Of a DNA stretch of 56,765 bases, positions 9,240 to 18,988 are shown piece after piece. The notes beneath the pieces were generated by a model. That model searched no databases and was not told where the DNA came from. It saw nothing but the letters and a program-made list of their open reading frames with translations. The translations under genes and the position numbers were made by a program. This DNA comes from an uncultured Clostridia bacterium (lineage in GTDB: Bacteria; Bacillota_I; Bacilli_A; RF39; UBA660), in contig CAMZBG010000001.1 of assembly GCA_947304495.1 (NCBI GenBank), positions 1 to 56,765 of the forward strand, read 5' to 3'. Numbering within the stretch: the stretch's first letter is position 1; each line of letters opens with the position of its first letter.

Positions 9240-9728
9240 ATGAATAAACGTGGTTTTACTTTAGTTGAACTTTTGGCTACTTTAATTATTTTAGGATTAA
9301 TAGTATCTTTGACAATTGTTGGTATTAATACAAGTGTTAATAAAGCTAAGGAGAAAACTGAAAATGTATTTGTAGGTGTTGTTCGTGATGCACTTAGGAT
9401 GTATATTGACTCTGATGCCAAACGACTTTCTTTTGATACTAGCAGTTTTTGTACAATAAGTAAGACACATGGAAATGTAAATGTTTATAAGGCAACAGAT
9501 GAGTTAACATTTACGGCTGTTTTAGATTCTAAATATGTTCCATTAACAAAAAATGAATTTTTAAATCCAGCAAATAAGGATACTGATAGGTATGAATGTA
9601 GTGATAATGGAACACTTGAAATATATCGTGATGAAGATTATGTATATTACTATAAGATATCTAAATCTAGTTTGGGATGCTTAAATGATGAGGATGGATA
9701 TATTACTAATTTACCAGATTGCAATTAA
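9240..9728 (+). CDS. Type IV pilin-like (pseudopilin) protein
   Basis: A 162-residue prepilin. The start at 9240 (ribosome site GGAGGT at 9228-9233) gives MNKRGFTLVELLATLIILGLI, a textbook class III signal: a short basic leader, cleavage after glycine, methylatable phenylalanine, glutamate at +5 and a long hydrophobic helix. The rest is a small globular domain with several cysteines (one near residue 57, further ones near the carboxy end), perhaps disulphide-bonded. It would be processed by a prepilin peptidase not present in this window. There are no type II secretion or competence pilus genes next to it. Co-transcription with lspA, rluD and a rhomboid protease suggests a general envelope operon. 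Confidence 0.85.
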   Translation: MNKRGFTLVELLATLIILGLIVSLTIVGINTSVNKAKEKTENVFVGVVRDALRMYIDSDAKRLSFDTSSFCTISKTHGNVNVYKATDELTFTAVLDSKYVPLTKNEFLNPANKDTDRYECSDNGTLEIYRDEDYVYYYKISKSSLGCLNDEDGYITNLPDCN

Positions 9729-9754
9729 TTAAATCTGTGATAGGGGTGGATGTG

Positions 9755-10237
9755 ATGATAATACTTTTAGTTATATTGTTTTGGGGAATAGATTTTGTAA
9801 GTAAACTTATTTTAGTAAAGAAATTATTTCCTAATCAAAGTATTGTGGTTATCAATAATTTTTTAAATATAACTTATGTTAAAAATACTGGAGCAGCATG
9901 GAATATATTTGATAATCATGGATTTTTGGTATTAGTTGTATCAGGTATTATCATTGCTGGTGTTATAACTTATATAAGTAAAAATAAGCTAAATACATTA
10001 ATAGAAAAGATTAGTTATGCAATGATATTAGGTGGAGCAATAGGTAATTTTTTTGATAGAATTTATTATGGATATGTAATCGATTTTATCGATGTGAATA
10101 TTTTTGGTTATGACTATCCAATATTCAATTTAGCTGATTCATTTATTGTAATCGGAGTTATTTTACTTTTATTGTATACTTGGAGGTGCGGTGATGGAAA
10201 TAGTAGTAGAAGAAGCACAAAAAATAAGAATAGATAA
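9755..10237 (+). CDS. lspA: Lipoprotein signal peptidase (signal peptidase II)
   Basis: About 160 residues; removes signal peptides from diacylglyceryl-prolipoproteins within the cytoplasmic membrane. Four hydrophobic helices are visible. The conserved boxes are YVKNTGAAWNIFD, GAIGNFFDRIYYGYVIDFID (first catalytic aspartate, in FFDR) and FNLADSFIVIG (second catalytic aspartate, in ADS). The ATG at 9755, or the GTG at 9752, is preferred because AGGGGTGG lies at 9742-9749; the upstream extension would overlap the pilin gene and lacks a ribosome site. Likely substrates in this window are the lipoproteins at 4489 and 49644. The 3' end overlaps the next gene by 44 bases. Confidence 0.95.
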   Translation: MIILLVILFWGIDFVSKLILVKKLFPNQSIVVINNFLNITYVKNTGAAWNIFDNHGFLVLVVSGIIIAGVITYISKNKLNTLIEKISYAMILGGAIGNFFDRIYYGYVIDFIDVNIFGYDYPIFNLADSFIVIGVILLLLYTWRCGDGNSSRRSTKNKNR

Positions 10238-11096
10238 ATATCTGATGAATAATACTGAGATGAGTCGCAGTAAAATACAGAAATTAATAGATAATAATAG
10301 TATTTTAGTTAATGATAAATGTGTTAAGGCAAGTTATAGTTTAAAAGATGGAGATGTAATTAAAATATTAGAAGATACGAATGAAGATATTGATATTTTA
10401 CCAGAAAATATTCCTTTGGATATTGTATATGAAGATGAATATTTATTAGTTATAAATAAGCCATCAGGAATGGTTGTTCATCCAGCTCCTGGTAATTATC
10501 ATGGGACTTTGGTCAATGCACTTATGTATCATTGTAATAATAATTTGTCACAGGTAAATGGCAGTGTTAGACCAGGAATAGTTCATCGTATAGATGCTGA
10601 TACATCGGGACTTTTATTAGTGGCTAAAAATGATATGGTGCATAATGAATTAGCTAAACAGATTAGTGAAAAGAGTGTTGTTAGGAAATATGTGGCTTTA
10701 GTTCATGGGGTAATTTTTGAGGATAGTGCAACGATTGATGCTCCGATTGGAAGAGATATTCATGATCGAAAGAAGATGTGTGTTACAGGAGATAATTCTA
10801 AAGAAGCTATTACACATATTAGAGTACTTGAAAGATATAGGAATAGTACGCTTATAGAGTGTGTTTTGGAAACTGGAAGAACACATCAGATAAGAGTACA
10901 TATGAATTATATTAATCATCCAGTGGTAAATGATCCAGTATATGGATATAAGAAATTAGATGATAAAGATTTTGGACAAATGTTACACGCTAAAGAAATT
11001 GGCTTTGTCCATCCAATTACGAAAGAATTTTTAGATTTTAAGGTGGATCCACCTAAAAGATTTTACGAGATATTAGAAATTTATAAAAATGAATAG
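10194..11096 (+). CDS. rluD: RluD-type 23S rRNA pseudouridine synthase
   Basis: A 300-residue enzyme with an amino-terminal S4 RNA-binding domain (IRIDKYLMNNTEMSRSKIQ, about residues 11-60) and an RluA-type catalytic domain with GIVHRIDADTSGLLLVAKN (catalytic aspartate in HRIDADTSG) and LETGRTHQIRVHM. Placement immediately after lspA is the widespread Firmicutes arrangement (B. subtilis lspA-ylyB). The GGAGGT at 10182-10187 fits the ATG at 10194 better than the GTG at 10191. The symbol is used for the family; exact sites (RluD sites in helix 69) are inferred. Confidence 0.9.
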   Translation: MEIVVEEAQKIRIDKYLMNNTEMSRSKIQKLIDNNSILVNDKCVKASYSLKDGDVIKILEDTNEDIDILPENIPLDIVYEDEYLLVINKPSGMVVHPAPGNYHGTLVNALMYHCNNNLSQVNGSVRPGIVHRIDADTSGLLLVAKNDMVHNELAKQISEKSVVRKYVALVHGVIFEDSATIDAPIGRDIHDRKKMCVTGDNSKEAITHIRVLERYRNSTLIECVLETGRTHQIRVHMNYINHPVVNDPVYGYKKLDDKDFGQMLHAKEIGFVHPITKEFLDFKVDPPKRFYEILEIYKNE

Positions 11097-11105
11097 GTGA
11101 AAAAT

Positions 11106-12242
11106 ATGGATAATATTAAAATAGATGATAAAGAAGCTATTGTTATGAATCTAGTACATTATTTTGTTACTGAAAAGAATTATAATCCAGTTGTTGTCCA
11201 TGGGATAAATGATGAGATATGGTTAGAGAATATGGATAATGAATATAAGATTGTTAGAATAGTTTCTAGGTATATTCATAATGATGAGCAGTTAGGATTT
11301 AATCGATTTAGATCAAAACAAATTACGAAGAAACTTAGACTTAAAACATTATCATTTAAGATGCATGTACTAAGTATATATGTTAATTTGGGTGAGAATG
11401 TTAAATCATTAAATGAAGATGATGCGGGTAATTTATCATTATTTGTCAATAGTTTACAGGATTTTAAGGATAATTTAGCTTTGTTAGAAGTATTTCCAGA
11501 TATTGTTGAGAAAACTCATCATGATGAAAAGGGAATAGAATTATTGTTTAAGATAACTGAAGATATTAATACTACCAATGAAAAAAAGAATAAGAAAATG
11601 GATAAGATATTTTCAGCTAAGAAACCAATTGTTACATATGTGTTAATAGCGTTATGTGTCATAATGTTTATTATATCTGGATTTGGTTATGATACGGAGA
11701 CTTTGGTATTATTTGGTGCTAATTATGGACCACTTGTTAGAAGTGGAGAAATATATAGGTTAGTTACATGTATGTTTTTACATGCGGGATTTTTACATAT
11801 ATTTCTCAATATGTATTCACTATTTATAATTGGACCAAGAGTAGAGGATTTCTTTGGAAAATGGAAATTTTTACTAATATATTTGGCTAGTGGAATAAGT
11901 GGTAGCTTATTATCAATTGGTTTTAATGGAAATGTAGTATCAATTGGTGCTAGTGGAGCAATTTTTGGCTTGTTTGGAGCACTTATATATTTTGGATATA
12001 CTTATCGTGGATATATTGGTGCTATGGTAAAAAGTCAAATTGTACCTATTGTAGTTTATAATTTGTTTATGACTTTTATTATTCCTGGAATAGATATGTG
12101 GGGACATATTGGGGGACTAATAGGGGGACTTATTATGGCTAATCTATTGGGAACTATTGAGAATAAAAAATATAGTTTTAGTAATATATTTTTGTTTATA
12201 ATTTATTTTGGTTTTTTGATATATTTAGGTTTATATCGATAA
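11106..12242 (+). CDS. Rhomboid-family intramembrane serine protease
   Basis: About 378 residues. The first 175 or so form a soluble, charged cytoplasmic domain. The rest has six to seven membrane helices with the rhomboid signature: HAGFLHIFLNMYSLF (HxxxN oxyanion region), GASGAIFGLFGAL (nucleophilic serine in GASG) and WGHIGGLIGG (catalytic histidine). It should cleave transmembrane segments within the lipid bilayer. The architecture resembles B. subtilis GluP, which also has an extra domain before the protease core, but the carboxy-terminal TPR repeats of GluP are absent. ATG at 11106 is preferred over GTG at 11097 because AGGTGA lies five bases upstream. It is the last gene before a terminator. 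Confidence 0.9.
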   Translation: MDNIKIDDKEAIVMNLVHYFVTEKNYNPVVVHGINDEIWLENMDNEYKIVRIVSRYIHNDEQLGFNRFRSKQITKKLRLKTLSFKMHVLSIYVNLGENVKSLNEDDAGNLSLFVNSLQDFKDNLALLEVFPDIVEKTHHDEKGIELLFKITEDINTTNEKKNKKMDKIFSAKKPIVTYVLIALCVIMFIISGFGYDTETLVLFGANYGPLVRSGEIYRLVTCMFLHAGFLHIFLNMYSLFIIGPRVEDFFGKWKFLLIYLASGISGSLLSIGFNGNVVSIGASGAIFGLFGALIYFGYTYRGYIGAMVKSQIVPIVVYNLFMTFIIPGIDMWGHIGGLIGGLIMANLLGTIENKKYSFSNIFLFIIYFGFLIYLGLYR

Positions 12243-12268
12243 AAAGGATGATTTAATTCATCTTTTTT
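12241..12268 (+). terminator. Terminator after the rhomboid gene
   Basis: AAAAAGGATGA pairs with TCATCTTTTTT across a TTTAAT loop, followed by the T-run. It ends the operon that began at 9240. Confidence 0.85.
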
Positions 12269-12279
12269 AAATTTATTTA

Positions 12280-12288
12280 TGGTATAAT
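12280..12288 (+). promoter_or_regulatory. Extended -10 promoter of the 264-residue gene
   Basis: TGG followed by TATAAT (12283-12288). No convincing -35 box is visible, which is normal for an extended -10 promoter. It lies 15 bases upstream of the ATG. Confidence 0.55.
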
Positions 12289-12303
12289 GTAATAGGTGAT
12301 AGT

Positions 12304-13098
12304 ATGAATGAGAAAATTGAAAAAGTTATTTTTGGCTTTAAAGAAAGAACTGTTGAAAAGGCAATTGCTGGATTTACAATAGAGACAGATAATGAACTTA
12401 CAGATAAGGTACGTGCATATTTGGATACGCTTAATGATGATGATATTAAGGCAGTTCAAGCGTTTTTGAATAAGCTATTAAATTTATGTTATAATGGTCA
12501 ATTATATGAAATGGATATGGTTCCTAATGAAGTAGAAATGATTAATAGTCTATCAGAGGAGGAATTATTTCTATTTAAAGAAACTATAATATATTTTAGT
12601 GGTAGATTATCTATTCCAGCTAATATTGATTTATTAAAGAAAGCATATTATTTAGAAGATAATAAATATATTAAATTAAATATTACTTTTGCAACTTTAG
12701 GCAGTTTTGATGAAGAAATAGAACTTGATTTTGTCAGAAGAATTATTCCTGATAATGAATATGATGTTATGATTCGTTCATGGACAATGGCATTTTTTAT
12801 GAATGCTGCTAATCCGTATGAGTATAGGGATAATGCTGGTGATTGGACTGCTGCAAAGATGCCTAGAATTAAACGTTTAGCTATAAATGATGAAGGCAAT
12901 CCTAAATTTAAGAAAGCTATGTCTTTTAGGCTATTTGATTTGGTTGTAATATATTTATTTTTAGAAAGCCGCAAAGGGGATACGTTAACTGAAGAGGAAA
13001 AAGGGATTGTTAGAGATGCACTAATAGATTATCAGCTATATTCTCAAGAAAAGAAACAATTAATGAGTGATTATAAACAAAAGATATTAATGAGATAA
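12304..13098 (+). CDS. Conserved-looking protein of unknown function (264 residues)
   Basis: A soluble, acidic, helix-rich protein with no signal peptide, no membrane segment and no motif I recognise. It begins MNEKIEKVIFGFKERTVEKA and contains a WTMAFFMNAANPYEY stretch in the middle. It is monocistronic, with its own extended -10 promoter and a strong terminator, so it is probably not part of the ATPase operon that follows even though it is adjacent. The leader is very short and the ribosome site is a weak AGGTGAT. The reading frame is clean and the codon use matches its neighbours. No function is proposed. Confidence 0.7.
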   Translation: MNEKIEKVIFGFKERTVEKAIAGFTIETDNELTDKVRAYLDTLNDDDIKAVQAFLNKLLNLCYNGQLYEMDMVPNEVEMINSLSEEELFLFKETIIYFSGRLSIPANIDLLKKAYYLEDNKYIKLNITFATLGSFDEEIELDFVRRIIPDNEYDVMIRSWTMAFFMNAANPYEYRDNAGDWTAAKMPRIKRLAINDEGNPKFKKAMSFRLFDLVVIYLFLESRKGDTLTEEEKGIVRDALIDYQLYSQEKKQLMSDYKQKILMR

Positions 13099-13110
13099 TT
13101 TGATAAATAG

Positions 13111-13140
13111 AAATAATAGAGTTTAAATTCTATTATTTTT
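13111..13140 (+). terminator. Terminator upstream of the rotary-ATPase operon
   Basis: Nine-base-pair stem AATAATAGA/TCTATTATT with loop GTTTAAAT, followed by T residues. It isolates the ATPase operon from upstream transcription. Confidence 0.85.
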
Positions 13141-13199
13141 TTATTTAAAAAATACTGAATTTAAACGTTTATTTTCTTTCAAAAATGCTACTTTTTTCG

Positions 13200-13228
13200 T
13201 TGACATATATGGTGTAAAATGATATAAT
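13200..13228 (+). promoter_or_regulatory. Perfect consensus promoter of the rotary-ATPase operon
   Basis: TTGACA (13200-13205), exactly 17 bases, TATAAT (13223-13228). It is a full sigma-A consensus and the best promoter in the window. The untranslated leader is about 35 bases and ends in AGAGGTG before the ATG at 13269. Confidence 0.92.
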
Positions 13229-13268
13229 TTTATATAGTATGGTATGGTAGCTTAATAGAGGTGAAAAA

Positions 13269-16200
13269 ATGAAAAAATTATTAGATAGTAAATTTTTATT
13301 TATCGTAGCACTTAGCTTGGTAATGCTTATAATTCTTGGTATTGGGGCATACTACTTGTTTGATAACAATGATGCTACTTTTGTTAAAAGCGGATATGTT
13401 TTAAATCCAATGAGTGCAAAGAGTGAAAAATACTTTTTTGATGCGAATACTGGTTATAGAGAAGATTTATCTTCAATGATTGTTTTTAAAGATGTGGATA
13501 ATAATAAGGCCTCTATTTTAAAAGATAGTTTTCTTCATTATAATGATGGCTCTATATCATTTTTGAGTAACGGAGCTATTCTTGATTTAGATTCAATTAG
13601 TAAGAATAGTGAAGCTGTTAATTTTTATAATATAACCAACAAGTCAATATTGACTAGTGAAGGAAAAGGTTATTATGTTAAAACAGCGGCTGGAGATGTT
13701 GCTTTTGTTAATTTTATTGGAAGAATAAATGATGATAAATATATTGTTGCTGGTGACTTGGAAGCTAAGATCCCTGGCAATGAAAAGAATATCAAAGGAG
13801 ATTATTTTGAAATTGTATATTCTGAAGAAGGAATAGTTAATATTGAGAATAAGGATGTTAAATTTCAAGTTACGGCACAGGGAACAGTTATTTATGCCGA
13901 TACGATAGCTATTGATTTAGGAACAAAAAGAATTAGCAAAAATGGTGAAAACATTATGTCAATGACAGCAATTACAATTAATGGCGATGAGAATATTGAA
14001 ATAATACCAAATGAAGAAGAAGCAGAGCCTAGTTCAAGTAGCTCTGATAATGGAGATGGAAATGGTACTGGTACTACTGAAGATGGCAATGGCAATGGTA
14101 ATGGCGAAGGTGGTACTGGAAACGCAAATATCGATGTTGAACGTGAAGAAGGAATAATTATTTCACTAAAAGATGCAAGTGTTGGTAGTACTAATGTAAA
14201 TGTTACGTTTGATATATTTAATAAAAAAGACGATGATAGATTTACTTTAAAAGTAACAAACTTAGAAACAGGCAGAACTGCTGATGTTGTTGAATCAGTT
14301 CTATCTGATGAAGAAATTCGTGTCAATTTGTTATCACCTAATACAAAATATTTATTTACGGTAGTAAATGAAACTGATGGCAATAAATATTTCCAAAAAA
14401 TATTTGAGACAAAGGATTTTGGAATTAAATTAGAAAAGAGTTATACGACTGATAGTGAAATTGGATACAAAGTTACAATAGATAAAGGTACAGATATTAC
14501 TAATGCTAAATTATCACTTTATAAATACAATGAAGTTACTAAGAAAAATGAAATAGTAACTACTACTTATAAGCAAAGTGATTCTGATGAGGAAAAATCT
14601 GTTGATAAGGTTGTTGAACTATCTAGCTTAAATGGTAATATTGAAGGTGCCCATGAAATAGTATTCGATGGATTGGATAGCAATACGATATATACAGCTG
14701 TTTTAGATGAGTTTTCAATTGTTTCTTCTAATTTTAAAGATATATATAATATTTCATTAACTTCAATGACATTAAAGCAGACACCAACATTTAATGATAT
14801 GGTTGTCAATAAAGATGTTGGAAGTGGAACATTTAAATTATCTTTAGAAAATATTAGCGATCCAGATAATGCTATTTTGACTTATAAATATTTAATTTAT
14901 GAAGCAAATAATCCTAATACGGTAGTTATACCTGAAATAACTAATACTAGTGCTGCACCAATCGAAGTTAAGGTTGGTAATGGTGAAGGACAATTAAAGA
15001 GTGATACTAATTATTTTTATAAAGTTGTTATTGAATACTACGACAATGAAAAATATATTGAGTATATAACTAAAGATAAGATTACTTTTGTAATGGGTAG
15101 TGATCCACATATTATTGTAGTTCCTAATGAGGAATTAATTAGTTATGATCGTATTGGAGCAACAATATCTTTAGTTGATAATAGTTGCTTAGTTCCAATG
15201 CCAGGAAGAGAAAATTGTAATTTTGAAACAGATAACGCAGTGGTTGAGGTATATAAAATAAATTCAGTACTTGGTGGCGATAATGAAAATAAAAAGACAT
15301 TGGTATATTCTGAACTAGCAACTTTTGAAATAACTGATGATGATATTAAATATGATTTATTTGTCGATAAATTACAGGCTGGCCAAACTTATGAGATTGT
15401 AGTAAGAGCTTTTAGAACTGATATGCCTGGAGAAAATAGAATGGTGATTGAACATTATGAGGGGAGATCACAAAAAACAATTACTACTAAATCATTGGCA
15501 TCATTTGTAAATGAATGGAAAGATCAGACTAGTAACGCTAACCATGTTATTAATTTAAAGACCAAATTTATTCCAAAACCAGGAGTTGGAACAATGACTG
15601 CTGAGGAAACAATCAATTCTATTAGCAGAGTTGTTGTTAAGGTATATGAAGGAAATTATGAAGAAAACATTCAAAGTGTTCAGCCATTAGCAGTAGCTGA
15701 ATATAAGAATACTGATGAATTCAGTATAAAAGAGAATTTCTATGATAATGGATATATTATTACATCGGATGGCGATTTTGGATTAACACTTGAAGGCTTA
15801 AAAGCTGATGGAAAACTAAATGAATGTTATACGGTTGCAATATATGCATATTATGATGAAAGCGATAGTAGTGAAATAACAATCGATGGAAATATAATTG
15901 CATATAAGATATCTCCAATATTATTGCTTGAAGATATTGTCGAGCCCAAAATCTTAGTTGATCCAATTAATAAAGTGGATTCTGATATCGAGACTAATCT
16001 AAATAATGATTCAACTGTGGTTGGATATAGTGTAAAGGCTACTTTTGATAAAGATGGTTTAGTCGCTAATGGTATGATTCCTAAAGAAATAAATTTCTAT
16101 GTTTATACGGCAAATGGACATAGAATAGATTTTTATGTCAAAGATAATAATGGTAAGTTACATCAAGTTAGCAGAATAAATGAGATACTTGGAGATGAAG

Positions 16201-18965
16201 GCTATAAAAATACAGAAATATATATGGCCGATGGTAGTGAGTATCAAAATCCTGATGATGACGTTATGCATAGAGGTAATAAATATTTCATAGGTTATGA
16301 AGTAATTATTGATAGTAGTGGAACAAGGCTATCATATCCAAGTAGTGCTAATGTTGAAGACATTTCTGATCCAGGATTTTATCAATATGTGGAACCATTC
16401 AAGGAAGTTCCAACAGTTAAAATGTATATTGCTAAATCTACAAATGATACGATAACTTATAGATATGATATAAAAGATCCAGATAATTCATTATATCGTG
16501 AGAGTCTTAATGGCGACTATGGAATGTATTATAAGATTAATGATGGTAGTGAACATAAGATAAACATTACTAAAGTAGATGGCGATTATGTAATGTTCGC
16601 AGGTGATATAACACTTGTAAATCTTAAAAATGGTGATGAATATGCACTATATCATAAGGATAATATATTTAAAAGCGGCGATTTTGAAAAAGATGTTTTG
16701 AATTATTTCGGCGATGCTGATGATGGTAAAAGAGTATTTGATGGTTATTATGATTTAAAGGATGAACGTTATGCAATAACATATAAAGTTATTAACAATC
16801 CTTTAGTAGATAACAGAGTATACGTTAGGTTATTCGGCGATGAAAAAATTCTAGATAGAGTTATTAGTTATCAAATAACATTTAATGATACTGCTGGCCA
16901 CGATGCAATAGTTGTCGAAAAATGGCAATTAGAGTCATGCCCTAATGAAAGCACTAATACCCGTAGATGTTTTTCAGTTGATTATTCAGACCTTAAGACG
17001 ATGAAGTCTAGTGTTGATAATGATAATACAATTACTGTTAGTGTCAAAGCTATATATGATAATGGACTTAGTGGTTATGATTTTACCGTAGGTGATGACA
17101 AAGAATATAAGTATATGATTCTTCAAAATGATTTAATTCCTGATAAGGCAGTAACTTATGTTTCACTATCAGAGGCTGGAGAACCTGATTATTGGACTGA
17201 AGGATTTGGAATATCAAAAGGTTATTATACTTATTCGATGTTAAATGATAGAATTTCATATCGTAGACGTGATAAGAATGAAAATTCAAAGCCTTTAAGA
17301 TTTGAACTTGGTACAGCTGGATATGTGACTAATAAGGGCGTTGTAACTCCTAAAATGATATCAATCGATACGATTAGTGGTAGTGACAATACATTCTTAT
17401 TCTATAGTTATACACCAAAGGTTAAGATTGTAAAAACAACAAACTTAATTAATGGAGCAGTTATTGATTTGAACTTAGTTAGTGCCGATGCTTCTGATTT
17501 TTGTGAAGAGGGAAATGGCCATACATGTGTCAATAATAGTCATAGTGATTTCTACTTATACATAGAAGTATGGGATACATTGGATGATGTTGGAGATTTA
17601 AGTAAGACAGTATTACCAACATCAAAGGTTAAGATTAATCGTAATGATGTATCTTCTGTATTACAGGCTGTTGTTAAAAATTTAACGCATGGTACAAAAT
17701 ATTATTATCAAGTATATGCTGATTTGAATAAGAATGGTCAAAAAGAGCGTACACAATTATTCGATGCAGGTAATAAAACTGAATATAAAACTGAAATTTA
17801 TGATTTTACAACATTAGCTTCTGGTAGTATATATCATGACTTTAATGTTAGATATTTACCAGATACATCTGGAGAATATAATGATAAATTAATGACTACA
17901 AATTTCACTTTAATAGCTTATAAAAATAATATTGCCTTTAATTTTGATTTGGCATATGCATTTTGTGAACTTAACGATGAAACTTGTGGTATCCAAGATG
18001 GAGATACGAACATATTTAAAAGAACAATTTTAGAAGATAATATGTCAACTAATGTATCAGATACGGTTAATATTACCGATAAAAATTTAGAATATGATAA
18101 AAATTATACATTGCTTGCTTATATCATATATGATCACTATAATAAAGAAAATGGAGAAATTGAAAAAAATTATCTATTAGTTAATAGAATAGATAGTACA
18201 GTTAATTTGAAAAAGTTAGAAACTCCAAGCTTTGTTGTTAATAGAAAAGCAATGTATGCTGATGGTGATTACTTTATCGAATTTAATATTAACGTTAATG
18301 ATCCTGATAGAGTAATTACTGATGGTAAATACTATGTAAAATTAGTTCATGAAGGTGAGACAGTAGGTGACTTGCAGGTTAAAGTAAACGGAAATTATAC
18401 TACTGTTGGTACAAATGGTAATTATGCGGATTATGCTTTTAGAGCGGCAGATACTAATAAGACTATTCGTATAAAAGGATTAGAGAAGGATACTAAATAT
18501 ACAATATATGTTAATGGTGTAGCATATATGAACAATTCAAAGCTAGAAGAGGAAGAGAAAGAATATCATGCTGAAACATACCATTTAGTATTCTCTACTA
18601 ATGACTATGGTGTAGCAATAGGTAATGAATTACTTCCAGCAGCTACTGCTAATAGTATTATCATAACTTTCTTGGGTGGCTCTAACTTTGATAATATTAG
18701 TGAAGTATCATATACAAGAGGGCTTTGGGAAAATGAAACAAGCAGTTCAACAATTTCTGGTTCTTATACGATTGGTACAGATAAACGATTTGAACCGGCT
18801 AAAGATACTGGAAACTGGCAGTTTGTTATAGATCCACCTGGACTAGTTAACGAAATAGACCAGCCATATAAATTGGTATTGTTATTTGAAATTACTGATC
18901 CAGATACGGGAGATGTAGTTGATAATATAAGAGTTTCTACTCAGGTAATCTACAGTATAAAATAA
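13269..18965 (+). CDS. Giant single-pass surface protein with FN3-like repeats, motor-operon component
   Basis: A 1898-residue protein, first gene of the rotary-ATPase operon. A short basic cytoplasmic end is followed by one membrane helix (about residues 10-31) with no cleavage site, so the rest should lie outside the cell. Residues about 35-250 form a beta-rich membrane-proximal domain also found in the next two proteins. A Gly/Asn/Asp linker follows (about 255-292). Then comes a long series of beta-sandwich modules with the FN3-type signature L-x-x-x-T-x-Y, seen near residues 355, 468, 576, 702, 842, 1117, 1471, 1607 and 1738. There is no LPXTG signal or enzyme motif. It may be a fibre, adhesin or load coupled to the motor; this role is inference from the operon. 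Confidence 0.85.
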   Translation: MKKLLDSKFLFIVALSLVMLIILGIGAYYLFDNNDATFVKSGYVLNPMSAKSEKYFFDANTGYREDLSSMIVFKDVDNNKASILKDSFLHYNDGSISFLSNGAILDLDSISKNSEAVNFYNITNKSILTSEGKGYYVKTAAGDVAFVNFIGRINDDKYIVAGDLEAKIPGNEKNIKGDYFEIVYSEEGIVNIENKDVKFQVTAQGTVIYADTIAIDLGTKRISKNGENIMSMTAITINGDENIEIIPNEEEAEPSSSSSDNGDGNGTGTTEDGNGNGNGEGGTGNANIDVEREEGIIISLKDASVGSTNVNVTFDIFNKKDDDRFTLKVTNLETGRTADVVESVLSDEEIRVNLLSPNTKYLFTVVNETDGNKYFQKIFETKDFGIKLEKSYTTDSEIGYKVTIDKGTDITNAKLSLYKYNEVTKKNEIVTTTYKQSDSDEEKSVDKVVELSSLNGNIEGAHEIVFDGLDSNTIYTAVLDEFSIVSSNFKDIYNISLTSMTLKQTPTFNDMVVNKDVGSGTFKLSLENISDPDNAILTYKYLIYEANNPNTVVIPEITNTSAAPIEVKVGNGEGQLKSDTNYFYKVVIEYYDNEKYIEYITKDKITFVMGSDPHIIVVPNEELISYDRIGATISLVDNSCLVPMPGRENCNFETDNAVVEVYKINSVLGGDNENKKTLVYSELATFEITDDDIKYDLFVDKLQAGQTYEIVVRAFRTDMPGENRMVIEHYEGRSQKTITTKSLASFVNEWKDQTSNANHVINLKTKFIPKPGVGTMTAEETINSISRVVVKVYEGNYEENIQSVQPLAVAEYKNTDEFSIKENFYDNGYIITSDGDFGLTLEGLKADGKLNECYTVAIYAYYDESDSSEITIDGNIIAYKISPILLLEDIVEPKILVDPINKVDSDIETNLNNDSTVVGYSVKATFDKDGLVANGMIPKEINFYVYTANGHRIDFYVKDNNGKLHQVSRINEILGDEGYKNTEIYMADGSEYQNPDDDVMHRGNKYFIGYEVIIDSSGTRLSYPSSANVEDISDPGFYQYVEPFKEVPTVKMYIAKSTNDTITYRYDIKDPDNSLYRESLNGDYGMYYKINDGSEHKINITKVDGDYVMFAGDITLVNLKNGDEYALYHKDNIFKSGDFEKDVLNYFGDADDGKRVFDGYYDLKDERYAITYKVINNPLVDNRVYVRLFGDEKILDRVISYQITFNDTAGHDAIVVEKWQLESCPNESTNTRRCFSVDYSDLKTMKSSVDNDNTITVSVKAIYDNGLSGYDFTVGDDKEYKYMILQNDLIPDKAVTYVSLSEAGEPDYWTEGFGISKGYYTYSMLNDRISYRRRDKNENSKPLRFELGTAGYVTNKGVVTPKMISIDTISGSDNTFLFYSYTPKVKIVKTTNLINGAVIDLNLVSADASDFCEEGNGHTCVNNSHSDFYLYIEVWDTLDDVGDLSKTVLPTSKVKINRNDVSSVLQAVVKNLTHGTKYYYQVYADLNKNGQKERTQLFDAGNKTEYKTEIYDFTTLASGSIYHDFNVRYLPDTSGEYNDKLMTTNFTLIAYKNNIAFNFDLAYAFCELNDETCGIQDGDTNIFKRTILEDNMSTNVSDTVNITDKNLEYDKNYTLLAYIIYDHYNKENGEIEKNYLLVNRIDSTVNLKKLETPSFVVNRKAMYADGDYFIEFNINVNDPDRVITDGKYYVKLVHEGETVGDLQVKVNGNYTTVGTNGNYADYAFRAADTNKTIRIKGLEKDTKYTIYVNGVAYMNNSKLEEEEKEYHAETYHLVFSTNDYGVAIGNELLPAATANSIIITFLGGSNFDNISEVSYTRGLWENETSSSTISGSYTIGTDKRFEPAKDTGNWQFVIDPPGLVNEIDQPYKLVLLFEITDPDTGDVVDNIRVSTQVIYSIK

Positions 18966-18988
18966 ATAAGAATACGGAGGTATAAAAT

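Noticed and set aside
12304..13098. The 264-residue gene as part of the motor operon
   Set aside because: A strong terminator (13111-13140) and a new consensus promoter lie between them.
13892..14383. Minus-strand frames inside the giant surface-protein gene and similar antisense frames elsewhere
   Set aside because: They lie inside strongly supported genes, have no ribosome sites and show low-complexity composition caused by AT-rich codon use on the other strand.
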